A program made the position numbers and the translations under genes. Below are positions 45,350 through 58,512 of a DNA stretch of 64,000 nt, piece after piece. Under the pieces are notes generated by a model. That model ran no database searches, was not told the DNA's origin, and was given only the letters and a program-made list of their open reading frames with translations. Position 1 is the stretch's first letter, and the number at the start of each line of letters is the position of its first letter. Source of the stretch: Neofusicoccum parvum (lineage: Eukaryota > Ascomycota > Dothideomycetes > Botryosphaeriales > Botryosphaeriaceae); NCBI GenBank assembly GCA_020912385.1, contig CP087209.1, positions 124,001 to 188,000 of the forward strand. Direction: 5' to 3'.

Positions 45350-46155
45350 ATGGGTAACGCCAGCCAGGCCTGGGATCCGGTGACTCTGTACAGAAAGCTC
45401 CTTAGCAGCCAGGAGGACGGGAGTGTGACCATTGCGTCCATTGGCTTCTTCGATAACGTGAGTTCGCCTGCGTGTTTCCGGAGCCGGGCGGACCTGCTGA
45501 ACAGTTGCGACAGCTTTCGGGACTGCTCAATTCCACAGCCGACGCCTTTTCTAACAGCTCCGGCGTCGATCTGGTCGTAAACAAAGTTTCCGAGCTTGTC
45601 GTCATGGGTGGCGGCTACCCCTCCGGCTATGAATACAACTTCTGGGTATCTCCGCTGCGCCTCCGGATGCATCCATGGCTGACTGGGCGTGCGACAGGGT
45701 TCGAACAGCTCGTTGACCGCGCATGTGGTCAACAACTGGCCGGGCAAAATCACCTTTTCAGGTAACAGCCCGCCACCGTCAGCTCATTATATGCAGTACT
45801 GATGCCACAGCCAGGCAGCGAATTGGGCGGCAACGTGACATCCGGGGCGCCCTTGACCGTCCGGGGTCCATCCAACGACCCTGTCGCTGCTGCCTATCGC
45901 TGGTACACTGGATACAACGCATCGCGATTCAGCTGGGATCCTCTTACCGTGCTTTATGCTTGTCAGGGGCTGGGCGACCTGTTCGAGTACGGAAACGAGT
46001 TCGGGTACAATTACGTGCATCCGAACGGAAGCAACGACTGGGTCTATGACAGGAATGTCACGGACCAGCATTGGCTGCAGTTGAAGGTCGACAACGAGAC
46101 CGCTGCTCGGGAACTGGATCGCCTTTTCCTAGAGGGCGCCGCCTCGGCCGCTTAG
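45350..46155 (+). pseudogene. Inosine/uridine-preferring nucleoside hydrolase, 5'-truncated
   Basis: Four exons, 45350-45457, 45505-45645, 45698-45761 and 45815-46155, join in frame to 217 residues of a normally 330-370 residue enzyme. Present: WDPVTLYRKLLSSQEDGSVT, IASIGFFDN, KVSELVVMGGGYPSG, NNWPGKITFSGSELGGNV, SNDPVAAAYRWYTGYN and SFSWDP-like SRFSWDPLTVLYA (the Asp near the C terminus that binds metal). Missing is the N-terminal third with the DTD...DD metal site, without which the enzyme cannot work. The 230 bases upstream do not contain it. The retained splice sites suggest recent loss, or that the missing part was displaced by a rearrangement. If translated it would start at the ATG at 45350. 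Confidence 0.78.
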
Positions 46156-47433
46156 TTAAGGGTGCACCTTGACCATCAAGGTAATCATATCTGTCCACCC
46201 ACTCTGCCGGGTCGTTTCAGCTGGTGAAAGAGTCCGAGCCGGCGGTATCAACACGTCAGACCGCACTGCGCCTACGTAAATCCCGCCGACGAAGCTTTCC
46301 GTGTGCCTGCAGTTACCGGCATCCCACCCACCGGGCTAACCGGCGGTTTGCGGGCGTTGGCGGTCTCAGCCGAGATTGTGGCGGAAGGTCGTGGGGATTT
46401 GCTTGATCTCCGCCGGGGCGAAGCGGGCCTTTCCGGGTTCAGTCGGCCGTTTGAAGAGTCCGAATTCCCGGCTTCACCATTTGCGGCCAACAGCACGCCC
46501 AACTGCCTCCACTGTAGAAAACAAAGGTCTCCTCCTGCCGGACATATGATCTCTCGCTCTCTAAACCCCGAGGCCGAAGAGGCGCCTTCTAGACTTCTTC
46601 TGCAACGTGGCCAACGTCATCCCCATGTCTTCCGTGCTCTCGTATCTCACCGATCGCCTCCGGAAATGGTGTGCTTTTACAATCAGAGTGCGGTCTTCCA
46701 TGGACAAGGTTAGCCTTGGACGGGAGCAGACTATTCCGTGTTATGCTTGTTGGCCGCAGTTGGCTGCCTTGTCGCCTTGACGGAGACTTGAAGTTGGTGA
46801 AGCCTCGAGACTCATCTGGAACATGAGATAAAGACGCAGCTGGCCGACCGCGTTCGAGAAGACCAGCCTGAGCTAGATATGTTGCTGCATTTTGCAGCGC
46901 CTAGGCTCTCTAATCGGCCGAGACGCGTGCCGGTTGCTTAGTTCGGACATTTGGTTCCGCTCGCTCCTCCACCCTAAGAACTGCGAAATGCCCGAGCTCC
47001 GCCTCTCGTCTGACTGGTCCCGGATGTCTGACCACCCCCGGTCCGCCCCTCCAACATCTCGCCCGTCGAGAAATGCTGTGATATCTGCGCAATTATTACC
47101 CCTTCCTGACTAACAATCGGCTTTACATCCCTCCGACTTGGCTTTTGCTGCCTTCGGACGAGGAGGGTCCTTCCGGGTCTCTGGAAATCTCCGTATCACG
47201 TACCCTTGCACCCCTGCACCAACATCAGGCAGGTATTTCTATACTTCTGCTCAACTTCTTCCTGTTTCTCACCACCGTTACACCTTCTTTTTCCTTTCAG
47301 CCTCACAGGCTTAGCCTCACAGGCCACTGCTTAATCTAATTCCAGCTCGACATCCGCCTTAATTCCTCCGCTCTCACAGCTGGCTTCCCTCCCAACCTCC
47401 ACCCTGCCTCCTTGAAGGCAACCGTCGCGAAAA
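46156..47433. promoter_or_regulatory. Upstream region of the ABC transporter
   Basis: 1.3 kb with no supported gene. The final 250 bases are strongly C/T-rich (leader-like) before the ATG at 47434. PDR-type transporters are usually drug-induced through such promoters; no consensus element recognised with confidence. Confidence 0.4.
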
Positions 47434-50400
47434 ATGGTTCACCCCCAACCCCACTCCGTGGGCTCGTTCCCCGCCGGCATAGGCGAGGAAATTGTTCGCA
47501 CACTATCGGGAGAATCCCGCCGGGAGCGCGAAATGCAGGATATCGACGCCGACTCGAGAAGCGAGCGTTTCGGCTCTGAAGATGCCGACGAGAAGTCCGT
47601 GGAGAAGGGCCACTCGGACGATCATGGCGCATGGCACATGGCGAGCGAAGTGCGAGAAATCAGACAACGCGACGAAGTAGACGGCGGCAAGACTAGGAAG
47701 CTGGGCGTCACCTGGCAAAATCTTACCGTCAAGGGAATCAGCAGCGATGCCACATTCAATGAGAATGTCCTCTCTCAGTTCAATCCCATTGGCAAGAGCA
47801 ACAAGAACGTTCCCATGAAGACCATCGTCGACAACTCGCATGGCTGCGTCAAGCCCGGAGAGATGCTGCTCGTTCTCGGACGCCCTGGAGCAGGCTGCAC
47901 AACGCTGCTGAGCATGCTCTCGAACCGGCGACTTGGATATGCCGAGATCTCTGGAGACGTCAAGTTTGGCAGCATGTCCGACAAGGAGGCCAAGAACTAC
48001 CGTGGCCAGATTGTCATGAACACCGAAGAAGAAATCTTCTTCCCCACCTTGACCGTCGGCCAGACTATTGACTTTGCCACTCGCATGAAGGTTCCCTTCC
48101 ACCTGCCACCCGAAGTCAAGACTGCCGAGGAGTATGCCCAGATCAACAAGGACTTCCTCCTGAGGTCCATGGGAATTTCCCACACCGACGACACAAAGGT
48201 TGGAAACGAGTTTGTTCGTGGTGTCTCCGGAGGTGAGAGGAAGCGTGTCTCCATCATCGAGTGTCTCGCAACTCGGGGAAGCGTCTTCTGTTGGGACAAC
48301 TCGACTCGTGGTCTTGATGCCAGCACGGCTCTCGAGTGGACCAAAGCCATCCGCGCCATGACCGACATCCTCGGGCTCACCAGCATCGTCACCCTCTACC
48401 AGGCAGGCAACGGTATTTACAACCAGTTCGACAAGGTCCTGATCCTCGATGAGGGCAAGCAGATCTACTACGGCCCGCAGAAGGAGGCCGTGCCCTTCAT
48501 GGAGGAGCTCGGCTTCGTGTGCGACCCCTCCGCCAACCAGGCCGATTTCCTGACGGGTGTCACCGTCCCGACCGAGCGCCAGATCAGACCTGGCTTCGAG
48601 GATAGGTTCCCGCGTAATGCCGGTGAAGTTCTGGCTGCCTACGACCGGTCGCCTATCAAGCCCAAGATGATCGCGGAATACAACTACCCGGAAACCGAGG
48701 AAGCCAAACAGAACACGGCTGCCTTCAAGGAAATGGAGGCCAGAGACAAGCACAAGAGTCTTCCCAAGAACTCGACGTTGACGACCAGTTTCTTCACTCA
48801 GGTCAAGGCCTGTGTCATTCGGCAGTACCAGATCTTGTGGGGTGACAAGGCGACCTTCATCCTCAAGCAGGTCTCGACACTCGTCCAGGCCCTCATCGCT
48901 GGTTCTCTCTTCTACGCCGCTCCTGGTAATTCGGGCGGCCTTTTCGTCAAGGGCGGCGCGCTGTTCTTCTCTCTCCTGTACAACTCTCTGCTCGCCATGT
49001 CTGAAGTCACGGATTCGTTCACTGGCAGACCCGTCCTGGCGAAGCATCGTTCCTTCGCTCTGTACCATCCGGCTGCTTTCTGTATCGCGCAAATTGCCGC
49101 CGATATTCCGGTTTTGCTATTCCAGATCACGCACTTTGGCATCGTCGTCTACTTCATGGTCGGGTTGAAGAGCACTGCCGACGCCTTCTTCACCTACTGG
49201 ATCCTGAACTTTGCGGTGACCATGGCCATGACAGCATTGTTCCGTCTTGTTGGTGCTGCATTCCCCAACTTCGATGCTGCATCCAAGGTCTCCGGTTTCC
49301 TCGTCTCGGCGCTGATCATGTACACCGGCTACATGATCATCAAGCCCAACATGCACCCGTGGTTCGTCTGGATCTTCTGGATTGACCCTCTGGCCTACGG
49401 TTTCGAAGCACTGCTCGCCAACGAGTTCCACGGCCAGGACATTCCCTGTGTTGGCGTCAACATCGTTCCTGGCGGACCTGGGTATGGCACTGGTCTGGGA
49501 GGACAGTCTTGCGCCGGTGTCGGTGGCGCGGCGGTTGGTGCGACCAGCGTTTCCGGCGACGACTACCTCGCGTCTCTTTCGTACAGCCACAGCCACGTCT
49601 GGCGCAACTTCGGCATCACCTGGGCCTGGTGGGTTCTGTTCGCCGCTCTCACCATCTTCTTCACCACCAAGTGGAAGCAGATGGGCGAGGGTGGCCGCAG
49701 TCTCCTGATCCCCCGCGAGCAGCAGCACATGGTCAAGCACCTCCAGCCCCAGGACGAGGAGGCCCAGCCCGCCGAGAAGCCCCGTGGCCAGTCCGAGAAC
49801 TCGGACGACACACTCAACAACCAGCTGATCCGCAACACCAGCATCTTCACCTGGAAGAACCTGTCCTACACCGTCAAGACCCCTCACGGCGACCGTACTC
49901 TCCTCGACAATGTCCAGGGCTACGTCAAGCCCGGTATGCTGGGCGCTCTCATGGGATCATCCGGTGCCGGCAAGACTACCCTTCTCGATGTCCTCGCCCA
50001 GCGCAAGACCGATGGCACCATCCACGGCTCCATCATGGTTGACGGTCGTCCTCTCCCCGCTTCGTTCCAGCGGTCAGCCGGCTACGTCGAGCAGCTGGAC
50101 GTCCACGAATCCCTCGCCACCGTCCGCGAAGCCCTCGAGTTCTCCGCCCTCCTCCGCCAGTCCCGCGAAACCCCCCGCGAGGAGAAGCTCCGCTACGTCG
50201 ACACCATCATCGACCTCCTGGAACTCCACGACATCGAGCACACCCTGATCGGCCGCCCCGGCGCGGGTCTCTCTGTTGAGCAGCGCAAGCGCGTCACCAT
50301 CGGCGTCGAGCTTGTCTCCAAGCCCAGCATCCTGATCTTCCTCGACGAGCCCACGTCCGGCCTTGACGGCCAGGCTGCCTACAACACGGTCCGGTTCCTC

Positions 50401-51851
50401 CGCAAGCTCGCCGAAGTCGGCCAGGCCGTCCTGGTCACGATCCACCAGCCTTCTGCCCAGCTCTTCGCGCAGTTCGACACGCTTCTCCTGCTCGCCAAGG
50501 GCGGCAAGACGGTATACTTTGGCGAGATCGGCGAGAACGCGACGACGATCAAGGACTACTTTGGCCGCTACGGCGCGCCGTGCCCGCGCGAGGCCAACCC
50601 GGCCGAGCACATGATCGACGTGGTGTCTGGCAGCCTCTCTCAAGGCAAGGACTGGAACAAGGTGTGGCTCGAGTCGCCCGAGCACGAACGCGTCACGAAG
50701 GAGCTCGACACCATGATCTCCGACGCGGCGAACCGCCCCCCTGGAACCACCGACGACGGCCACGAGTTCGCGGCGCCGATGTGGGAGCAGATCAAGCTGG
50801 TGACGCACCGCATGAACCTGTCGCTGTACCGCAACGTCGACTACGTCAACAACAAGTTCGCGCTGCACATCGGCTCCGCCCTGTTCAACGGCTTTTCCTT
50901 CTGGATGATCGGCGACAGCGTCGGCGACTTGCAGCTCAAGCTGTTCAGCGTCTTCAACTTCATCTTCGTGGCGCCTGGTGTCATTGCGCAGCTGCAGCCG
51001 CTGTTCATCGATCGCCGCGACATCTACGAGACGCGTGAGAAGAAGAGCAAGATGTACCACTGGGTGCCGTTCGTGACCGGCCTCATCATCTCCGAGATCC
51101 CGTACCTCATCATCTGCGCCGTGCTGTACTTCGTCTGCTGGTACTACACCTGCGGCTTCCCCTCGGCCGCCAAGTACGCCGGCAGCACGTTGTTCGTCAT
51201 GGTAAGTCCCCAGCCTACGTGATGGAGAGAAAATGCTAACAGGAAGACAGTTGATGTACGAGTTCGTCTACACCGGCATCGGGCAGATGATCGCGGCCTA
51301 CGCGCCCAACGCCGTCTTCGCCTCTCTCGCCAACCCCGTCGTCATCGGCACGCTCGTCTCCTTCTGCGGCGTGCTGGTGCCTTACACGCAGATCCAAGAG
51401 TTCTGGAGATACTGGTAAGCCCTCGCCCCCTCTCTCCAACCGCCGCCGGCCATACTAACGCGGCACTTCCCGCAGGATCTACTGGCTCAACCCGTTCAAC
51501 TACCTGATGGGCTCGCTCCTCACCTTCACCACCTGGTCCGCCGACGTGTCGTGCTCGTCGCACGAGTTCGCCGTCTTCGACCCGCCGGCCAACCAGACGT
51601 GCGCCGACTACCTGGCCGGCTACCAGCAGGGCATGGGCGCGGCGTCCAACCTCGTCAACCCGGACGCCACGGCCGGCTGCCGCGTGTGCCAGTACCGCAC
51701 CGGCGCCGACTACCTGAAGACGATCAACATCAAGGACGAGTACTACGGGTGGCGCGACGCCGGCATCGTCGTCATCTTCGCCATCAGCAGCTACGCGTTG
51801 GTGTTCCTGCTGATGAAGCTGCGGACCAAGGCGACGAAGAAGGCGGAGTAG
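47434..51851 (+). CDS. PDR-type (ABCG) multidrug ABC transporter
   Basis: Full-size ATP-driven efflux pump of the plasma membrane, 1435 residues, exons 47434-51201, 51251-51414 and 51476-51851. Layout NBD1-TMD1-NBD2-TMD2. NBD1: Walker [10 protein letters not shown] near residue 149, with the Cys in place of Lys that marks fungal PDR proteins; signature [10 protein letters not shown] near 263; Walker [15 protein letters not shown]2: Walker [10 protein letters not shown] near 841, degenerate signature [10 protein letters not shown] near 946, Walker [14 protein letters not shown]. So one ATP site is canonical and one degenerate, as in Pdr5. Each membrane half shows about six helices, with a Cys-containing outer loop near the C terminus ([21 protein letters not shown]). 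Exports drugs, fungicides or plant or own metabolites; substrate unknown. Confidence 0.95.
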
Positions 51852-53331
51852 GAGGGGGTGGGTGAAGAGAGAGGGTCGGGTGTAATTTGCGAGAGAGATC
51901 CGGGGGCCCTTTTCTTTGATACCAATGCGTGGAAGCGATGGCGTTCTTGTTGGGTTTGTTCTCTTCGCTCATGTTAATGCCCACTTATTAGACGGGTTTT
52001 CTTTGTTCATGCGGATTGTAAAGACATTGGGCAACCAAAAAGTCATAGAGTATCGCTCGTTGAGAGCGCGGGGTAACTTGTAGTGTCACTAAGCATATTG
52101 CTACGAATCATAGATAGAAAATCAGATCTTGGATGTGTTAGAAGTAATCGAGTTATGCTTAAACGCTGCGAGTTGAGTTTGAGCTGCCAAACGAACGCAC
52201 GAGAGGAGCGACACCAGCCATAATCCAGCAGCAGGCTCGAGACACCACCAAACAAAGTGCGAAGTCCTTGCTGCTGCTGCTGCTGGGTGGTCAGCCTCGC
52301 AGCATCTGCAACACGTCCGAAACACCAAACCATCGCCCTCAACCAAACAACCCCAACACTTTCTTGTTAGCCTTTATCGTCCGCACTCCGATGGCTGGAA
52401 CCTCTAAGCCCTATCGCATTCCCGCACCGAGAAAAAACAAGCTTCCCACGTGGCCAAATTCCCCGAATTCCGGCTTCTTCCCTCGCATTTGAAATCCGGA
52501 ACGAGGCGGAAGCGAGTGGTGAGGAACGAGAACACGATCGTCCCCGGTCCCCGGGCTTCGGTCGTTCGGCCCCCGCGTCCTCCGTCTGTGATTATAGATG
52601 CACCGATTGACGCAGAGCGGAAATTGTGGGGATCAGAGTGCGCTGGTGTGTCTGCGGACGATACGTAGGCGGAGGGTTTCCGCCGACCCGGATTCCGACC
52701 CGAAAGAGACTTTGGTACTTGTGTTCCTCCCCCTCGTCTGGGCACGTCCGTCTGGCGTGCGTGGTGCGGATTGAGGTTGAGGCTCGGCAGCGCGGCTGGA
52801 GAGGAGAAGGGTCTCGGGTGCTGGGTAGGATGTGGGTTGGGTGGTTCCCGAGCGTTGCCGGACCGAGCCGGGAGATGATGGCCAACTGCCTGCCTGATGC
52901 GTACTCTACATCATAACAGCTCGAACATGTCATTAAGACATACTACGCATCAACATCGATGGGATATGCAGCGATACTGAAAATAATTGATCATGGCAAC
53001 GCAGATCTGCGGTCGCATTCTGAAATCTCCCAGCTGTGGCGATATTTCTCCAACAAGTTTATGACGCCGGTTCAGATAACGTTGCAGCACCAGCCTACCT
53101 TTAACAGCAGATGAAGCATCCATCCAGATAAGTCTGGCATTTTTTTTTTTCATAGATCTTGCTTGTGCGGGCAGATTCTCCAACCGCTCAGGTATGAAGG
53201 GCATGATCTTGCTGCAATACTTTACGAACTGAGGACGGAGCTGTTCCACAGCCCGTTTATCCATCCCCCTCTCCTTTTCCATAAGCATCCTCCGGACACT
53301 CCATAATCACTGACAGGGCCCACCTTCTCCA
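51852..53331. other. Convergent spacer between ABC transporter and carboxylesterase
   Basis: 1.5 kb. A CTG/CAG-like run (GCTGCTGCTGCTGCTG near 52267-52283), a palindromic CCCCGGTCCCCGGG region at 52541, and GC-rich sequence; a 112-residue minus-strand frame at 52950-53288 has no recognised domain and lies where the esterase 3' UTR should be. No gene called. Confidence 0.5.
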
Positions 53332-55570
53332 TCATACCCTGATTTCCGGCAGCGGCGGCAACCCACGCTTCTCAACGGCAAGTCTATACGCATCCTGTAC
53401 GACCCACCCTCGGGACGAATCCCGTTTTGATCAGCTCCTCGCTCTTCAAGGACAGACCGAACGAGAGTCATGCAATCGCCGACCATTGAGCTCGGTTCGG
53501 AGATAGCACAGACGCGACGTGAAGAGGGGGAAGGAAAGGAGAGGGATGACTCACGTAGCTGTCCAGCCGCACGTCGTCAGGATGCATGCCGGGAGAAGCC
53601 GTGCCCTGGTCTTCGAAGTGGAAAATAGCTGCGGCATTTTTATCGTAGGGATCCCAGTGAGGAACACCCGGAACTAACGGACTGCTGATTAGTCGTGTGT
53701 GGCTTCCGAGCGGTGGAAGGATGGGTGGGAGGAACTCACTGCCGTGATAGTTGGGGTCGAGGTGGTAGGCGAAGGAGATCCACCTGGCACACTTCGTCAG
53801 TCCTCTCGCTCTCTCCTACATTTCGAACAGCCTCCAAAAGGTCCTCGAGTGTATTCTCCAGTACCTTCCGTCACGAAGGAAGGCCAAAGCTACACTCACA
53901 TTCCCTGCATCAACTCTCCCAACCTCCTATCCCCCACCGTCGCGTCCCCCCACCCATATACATCCCCCCACACCCACCCCAACTCCGCCGCATGCAGCAC
54001 ACCCGCCCTGATCTTATTCGCGTCCGGCACGTCCGGCGGGAAATTGTAGAAATGCTCCTTGAACAGCGACAGCGGTGGTTTCTGCGCGAATAGGTAGCCC
54101 CAGGTTTTCGCGCCCCCATACGCAGTGCTGCTATTGTCGTCCCTGGCGTCCTCCCCCAAGCTGTGTCGACCAAGCACCACGCGACGCGGGATGTCCTGCA
54201 CGGCGTCGCCCAGGACGGCCTCGCCGATGTAGTAGCTGTCCGGGGCAGTGGGGTCGGCGTCGAAGCCACGGCCGTTTTGGGCGGCGGTGTGATTGTAGTA
54301 GGTCGCCACGACTGGGGCAGCGAGGGAGAGGTCGGTGGTGTTGAGGTTTTCTGCCGGGGGTAAGCGATCAGGAAGGCAGGACGAGGGGGCGAAGACTCAC
54401 TCGCCACGACGGAAGTCAGGTAGGTCAGGTTCGTGGCCGTGCCGCTCGGCACCAGGCCGTACAGACTGCCCTCGTTCAAGTTCGTCCCGACGATCTGGAG
54501 GCACGTCAGCGCTCACCCACTCCGCCCTCCAACAACCACACCACACCCACCATCGGAATCCGCGCCACCCGCTCGTCCCAGTACTCCGGACTCGTCACCC
54601 ACACCCCATCAACCCCAAACCCCACCTGCTCCTGCACGAACTCATCCAACGTCTGACACAGCTCGCTCGCGGGATCAAACCACACCCTCGCCAGCGCCTC
54701 CGCGCTCACCCCCCTCAAACACGCCAGCGCCTCCTCCCCGCCGCCCGCTCCCACCACCGGACACCCCAGCGCCCGCAGACTCGCCGCCAGGTACGCGTCC
54801 CCGTCAGCCGGCACGCGGCCCCGCAACGCCAGGCTGCCCGGCGCCCCGCTCTCTAGCACGACGCCCTGGAACAGGACGCCCTCCTCCCCCTCCACCGCGG
54901 CCACCCGCGTCTGCATCCACGCGTCGAAGCTGCCGGCGCTCTGGCCGAACAGCACGACCCGCTGCGGATCGCCGCCGAAGGCGGGGAGGTGGGCGTGCAG
55001 CCAGCGCAGGGCCATGCGCTGGTCTTTCAGACCGAGGTTGAGGAGGCGGCGGGCGGCGAGGGGCGTGTTGGTCAGGAAGCCCAGGCCGCCGGTGCGGTAG
55101 TTGAGGGTGGCGACGAGGAGGGGGTGGGCGCGGGCGGAGGCGTTGCGGACGAGGTTGGGGGCGTTGTACCATTTGGGCTGGCCGGCGATGTTGGCGCCGC
55201 CGTAAAGGAAGACGAGGACGGGGAGGAGGGGGGGCGGTGGGGTGGTGGATGGCAGGGAGGGCCGGAAGATGTTGAGCGTGAGGCAGTCTTCTGAGAGCCC
55301 GTTTTCGTCGGCGAACGAGGCGTCTTGCAGGCAGCCCGGGCCGTAGTTTGTGGCGTTGAACTCGGTGGTGGGCGAGCCGGAGGTGTAAGGAGCCGGGTCG
55401 GCGAAGCGGAGGGGCCCGATGGGCGGGGCGGCGTAGGGGATGCCGAGGAATTGGTCGACGCCTGGGATGGTCGCGTTGCCGATGTAGATGCCCTGAGGGG
55501 TGGAGACTCGGGTTTGGTGTTGGCACAGGGCCGGTGTGAACAAGAGCACGAGCTGGGGTATGAGGTGCAT
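53332..55570 (-). CDS. Secreted type-B carboxylesterase/lipase
   Basis: Alpha/beta-hydrolase cleaving carboxylic esters, 596 residues, probably extracellular (signal peptide HLIPQLVLLFTPALCQ). Exons 55570-54551, 54494-54401, 54350-53900, 53783-53740, 53673-53555 and 53394-53332; phases agree. The nucleophile elbow FGQSAGS near residue 220, the oxyanion strand FLYGGANIAG and the acid region GTNLNEGSLYGL are present, as are GIPYAAPPIGPLRF and SEDCLTLNIFRP typical of the family. The C-terminal part reads AYHLDPNYHGIPGVPHWDPY, where the catalytic His is expected. YGGANIAG differs slightly from the common GGGF form. The last short exon (ending PPLPEIRV) depends on a 160-base intron and is the least certain. 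Acts on lipids, feruloyl or other esters; not resolvable here. Confidence 0.88.
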
Positions 55571-57316
55571 GATGAAACTGGGATTGGTTGCGGGGAGAGG
55601 CTTACTGCAACGAGGATCGGGACGAGACGCAGCTTTTATTGTTGCTGGGGAGGCCATACTGAAGAGCTGCAGGACCATCGACATTACTATTCAAACCTCT
55701 TCGGCACACCACATTTGCCGTATCTGATGTAGTGTGCCATGTTAGCGAATAGTAAGTACGGATTTGTGTGCCGTGTGAGCAACATTGACGGACATGGCGT
55801 CAACATGCAGGACTGTACGCGTGGTCGGCATATGCAGAAGCAGACGAGCTGCGGCTGAGATATTCAGTGGTAGCACAGAGATCCTCGCCGCCTCAACCCT
55901 GGTCAGAGATAGGTTATTGCCCTTGTTGCCTCGAGAAGCTGTCTCGGGAAGCTTCTGTAAGGGAGTTATGATGCTTGCTCGTGTTCTTCGCCGTCTAGGT
56001 AGAGTGGGACCAGTAGTTCCTACGTCAGTCTAGAAATGCTTTGCCTCTCTAAGCTTGAATTACTAGCTGTCAATCCCTTTCGAGCTGGCCAAGACCCAAT
56101 GTTGTAGTCTTGCCAGATCTGGTCATACGTACGCATCGCCTCGGGTACGATATTGGGCAGCATGGCAGAAGCAGCACCATCTCTATGCAGGATATCGGCC
56201 ATGCACGATACCAAGCAAGCTGGGAGCTTTGTTGGCATAATAGCGTGTCCCAGGGCTGTGGCTTTGGTGTACGACCCCCTGCGCTGACGGCGGCTCTGGT
56301 ATGCGTATTTGTACGACGTCGGGTACTGGGCTTGAGCTGGGTGGCTGCGTCTGACAGCAGCTTCCCCTGACACAACACTTGACGCAGGCGGCTGATTTGT
56401 GCGACTTTTGCGTAGTGCTGCTACTGAATTCCAGCCCAAAACCTTTGATGAGCTGATGATTCAAGGCGAATAAGGGCAGTAGGAGCGGTGCACCTGGTTC
56501 GTATGTCGTCTCAATCCTTTAGAACAATCACCAGTGGCTTGCAATGTTAGAATCCATTGGTAGTGGCCGTTAGGAGGCGTAGAGACTGACATGGAAACGG
56601 GACAGCCATCTGATTTAGGCTTTTAAGCATAACTTCTCCACGTCTTCCTCAAGGCCGGCTAATTTTATCTTTTCAATGGAAGGGAGAGCCGCGTCGGATG
56701 TTAAGAACAGGTTGTTTAAGCAGGTTGCTTCCGGGGTGTCTGCTTAAATTCCAACGATGCTGACATTCTTCTATTCGCCCCTTGAGAGTAGCGGGACTCA
56801 GATCCAATATTCCAATAAGGCTGTGCGTACCGCAACTTCCCCGGTGTACCATATTGCACAGAGAAGCCACAGTGACGATAGTTGATGTTGTACGGATGGA
56901 GTGTTATCCTTGTGTTTTTTTTTTTTTTTTGATCTTTGATGAAAGTTATAGAAAGCTTCAAAGAGGGATCTCAATACCATGTCGCAGGCATTGAAACAGT
57001 GTTGATGTGGCGCACGTCATACCCGCATGAGTGTGTTGTCATCGGTCAATGCACCACGATAAGTGGACGCATGTTGGTGCATACATCCGCAGCGTCACGA
57101 GACCGAGGCAACCCGTTTATGTTCGCATCTGAATCCGGCAGGTGGGGTAGAGGTACAATGTTGGAATTATTTGGCTGTTGTCTTTGCTCTGTCGTATCTA
57201 GGTTATATCTCAAAAAGAGGACGGAGAGTACACAGGAGGGACAGAAGTTAACGAAGTCCAGTCGCGTCCGAAGAGGATATTTGCGCAGCAAAGCCAGAAC
57301 TCGTCCAAGCATTCGC
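55571..57316. other. Long intergenic stretch, no gene recognised
   Basis: 1.7 kb between two minus-strand genes. AT-richer from about 56030; a 17-T run near 56916 and several short frames on both strands without family resemblance. Left end is the esterase promoter, right end the 3' UTR of the SDR. Confidence 0.5.
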
Positions 57317-58512
57317 TTACTGCTTCAACTCATCACCAGTGCCGATCTTTCCCACGCCATCTCTGACCCTCTCCTGCAACCAGTGCGGCCAACCTCTGAT
57401 ACCAGCGAGGTTCTTGAAGGTCCTGGGGAGGATCAATTGATCACCACGGCAGCCAAAGATCTGCTTGAGGATGGAGCCGCCTACAAAATCCGCAGTGAGC
57501 AGCTGACCCTGATTCCGCTCGAGATGGTCGGCATGGTCGGCAACAAGAGGGGTCTTTGTCCAGTTGGGATGCACAACGGTGGTGTGAACATTGGGAGCAT
57601 TGTGCCGGTGGCGGAGCTCTTGGGTGAGACCTGCAGAAATTGTAAGCTTCGGTGGAAGTTCGATGGCAACGTGGGGACCTACCCTCATGGAAGGCCAGAG
57701 CACCAGACTTGGTGGCAGCATAGTCGGTGATGCTGGCTACCGTCACGAAGCTGGCCATGCTGGCGACGGTCACCACATGACCCTTGTCGTGTTTGATCAT
57801 GTTGGGCAGGAACGCGCGACATGTGTACCAATGCGACAAAAGGTTGACTCCAAAGATCTTATTCAGCTCCTCCGGTGTAGTCTCGATGATGGTATGCGAG
57901 GCGCCAATGCCGGCATTGTTGACCAGAATGGATGGGTTGCCGATGGTTGACTTGATCTGGTCTGCTGCGTGGGAGACGGCGTCGGCGTCGGTGATGTCGC
58001 AGCGCTGGTAGAAGATGAGGTCTGGAAGCAATTAGCAGACTGCGGCAGCAGGCAGGCGGTGGCGGTGGCATACTGTGCTCCAATCTCTTGGGCAGGGGCT
58101 GCACGTCCAGAATAGCCACCTTGACCCCCTTCTCGACGAGTCCCTTGACGACAACCTCGCCGATGCCACTGCAGCCACCCGTCACGACAGCAACCTCGCG
58201 AGGCCAGATCCAGCGGTCAGCATCACTGCGGACGCTCCAGCCATTCGTCGCGAGAGAGCTCAGCCAGCCATTGAGTTTGTCCACCACGCCAAAAACAACT
58301 AGCCACTTCAGGGCTGAGACAATGCGCGGGACGGTGAAGCTAGCAGGAAGACGGGCTAGTTGGCGGAGGGCTGGCTCCTGGAATTGGCCGGGGGCCTTCG
58401 TGAGCAGCCACAGCAGCGGCGCCGTGAATAGCGGATTCACGACGGCGGCGGCCACTGGGCCGGAGAGGTTGATGAGGGCCTGCGAGCGTTTGGACATGGC
58501 GAAATTTGACAT
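57317..58512 (-). CDS. Membrane-anchored SDR (RDH10/DHRS3-like retinol-dehydrogenase family)
   Basis: NAD(P)-dependent dehydrogenase of lipid-droplet or ER membranes, 363 residues, exons 58512-58074, 58021-57683 and 57630-57317. An N-terminal hydrophobic region (NPLFTAPLLWLLTK, ALKWLVVFGVVDKL) precedes the SDR core: VTGGCSGIGE, CDIT (adenine-binding Asp), LVNNAGIG, VTVASMASF and the catalytic YAATK. The C terminus PNWTKTPL follows the active site. Splicing gives LEHNLIFYQRCDIT and HEGLTQELRHRHN, both expected family sequences. Start taken at MSNFAMSK; an in-frame ATG at 58701 would add a Pro/Ser-rich extension unlike the family. It faces the LETM1-like gene across 480 bases. Confidence 0.9.

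Noticed and set aside
47503..49092. 529-residue open frame on the minus strand
   Set aside because: Antisense to NBD1 and the first membrane half of the ABC transporter; no domain, and the plus-strand frame is unambiguous.
52950..53288. 112-residue minus-strand frame after the esterase
   Set aside because: No domain, and the position fits the esterase 3' UTR; too weak to call.
56936..57730. 264-residue plus-strand frame
   Set aside because: Its right half is antisense to exon 3 of the SDR and its left half has no recognisable features.
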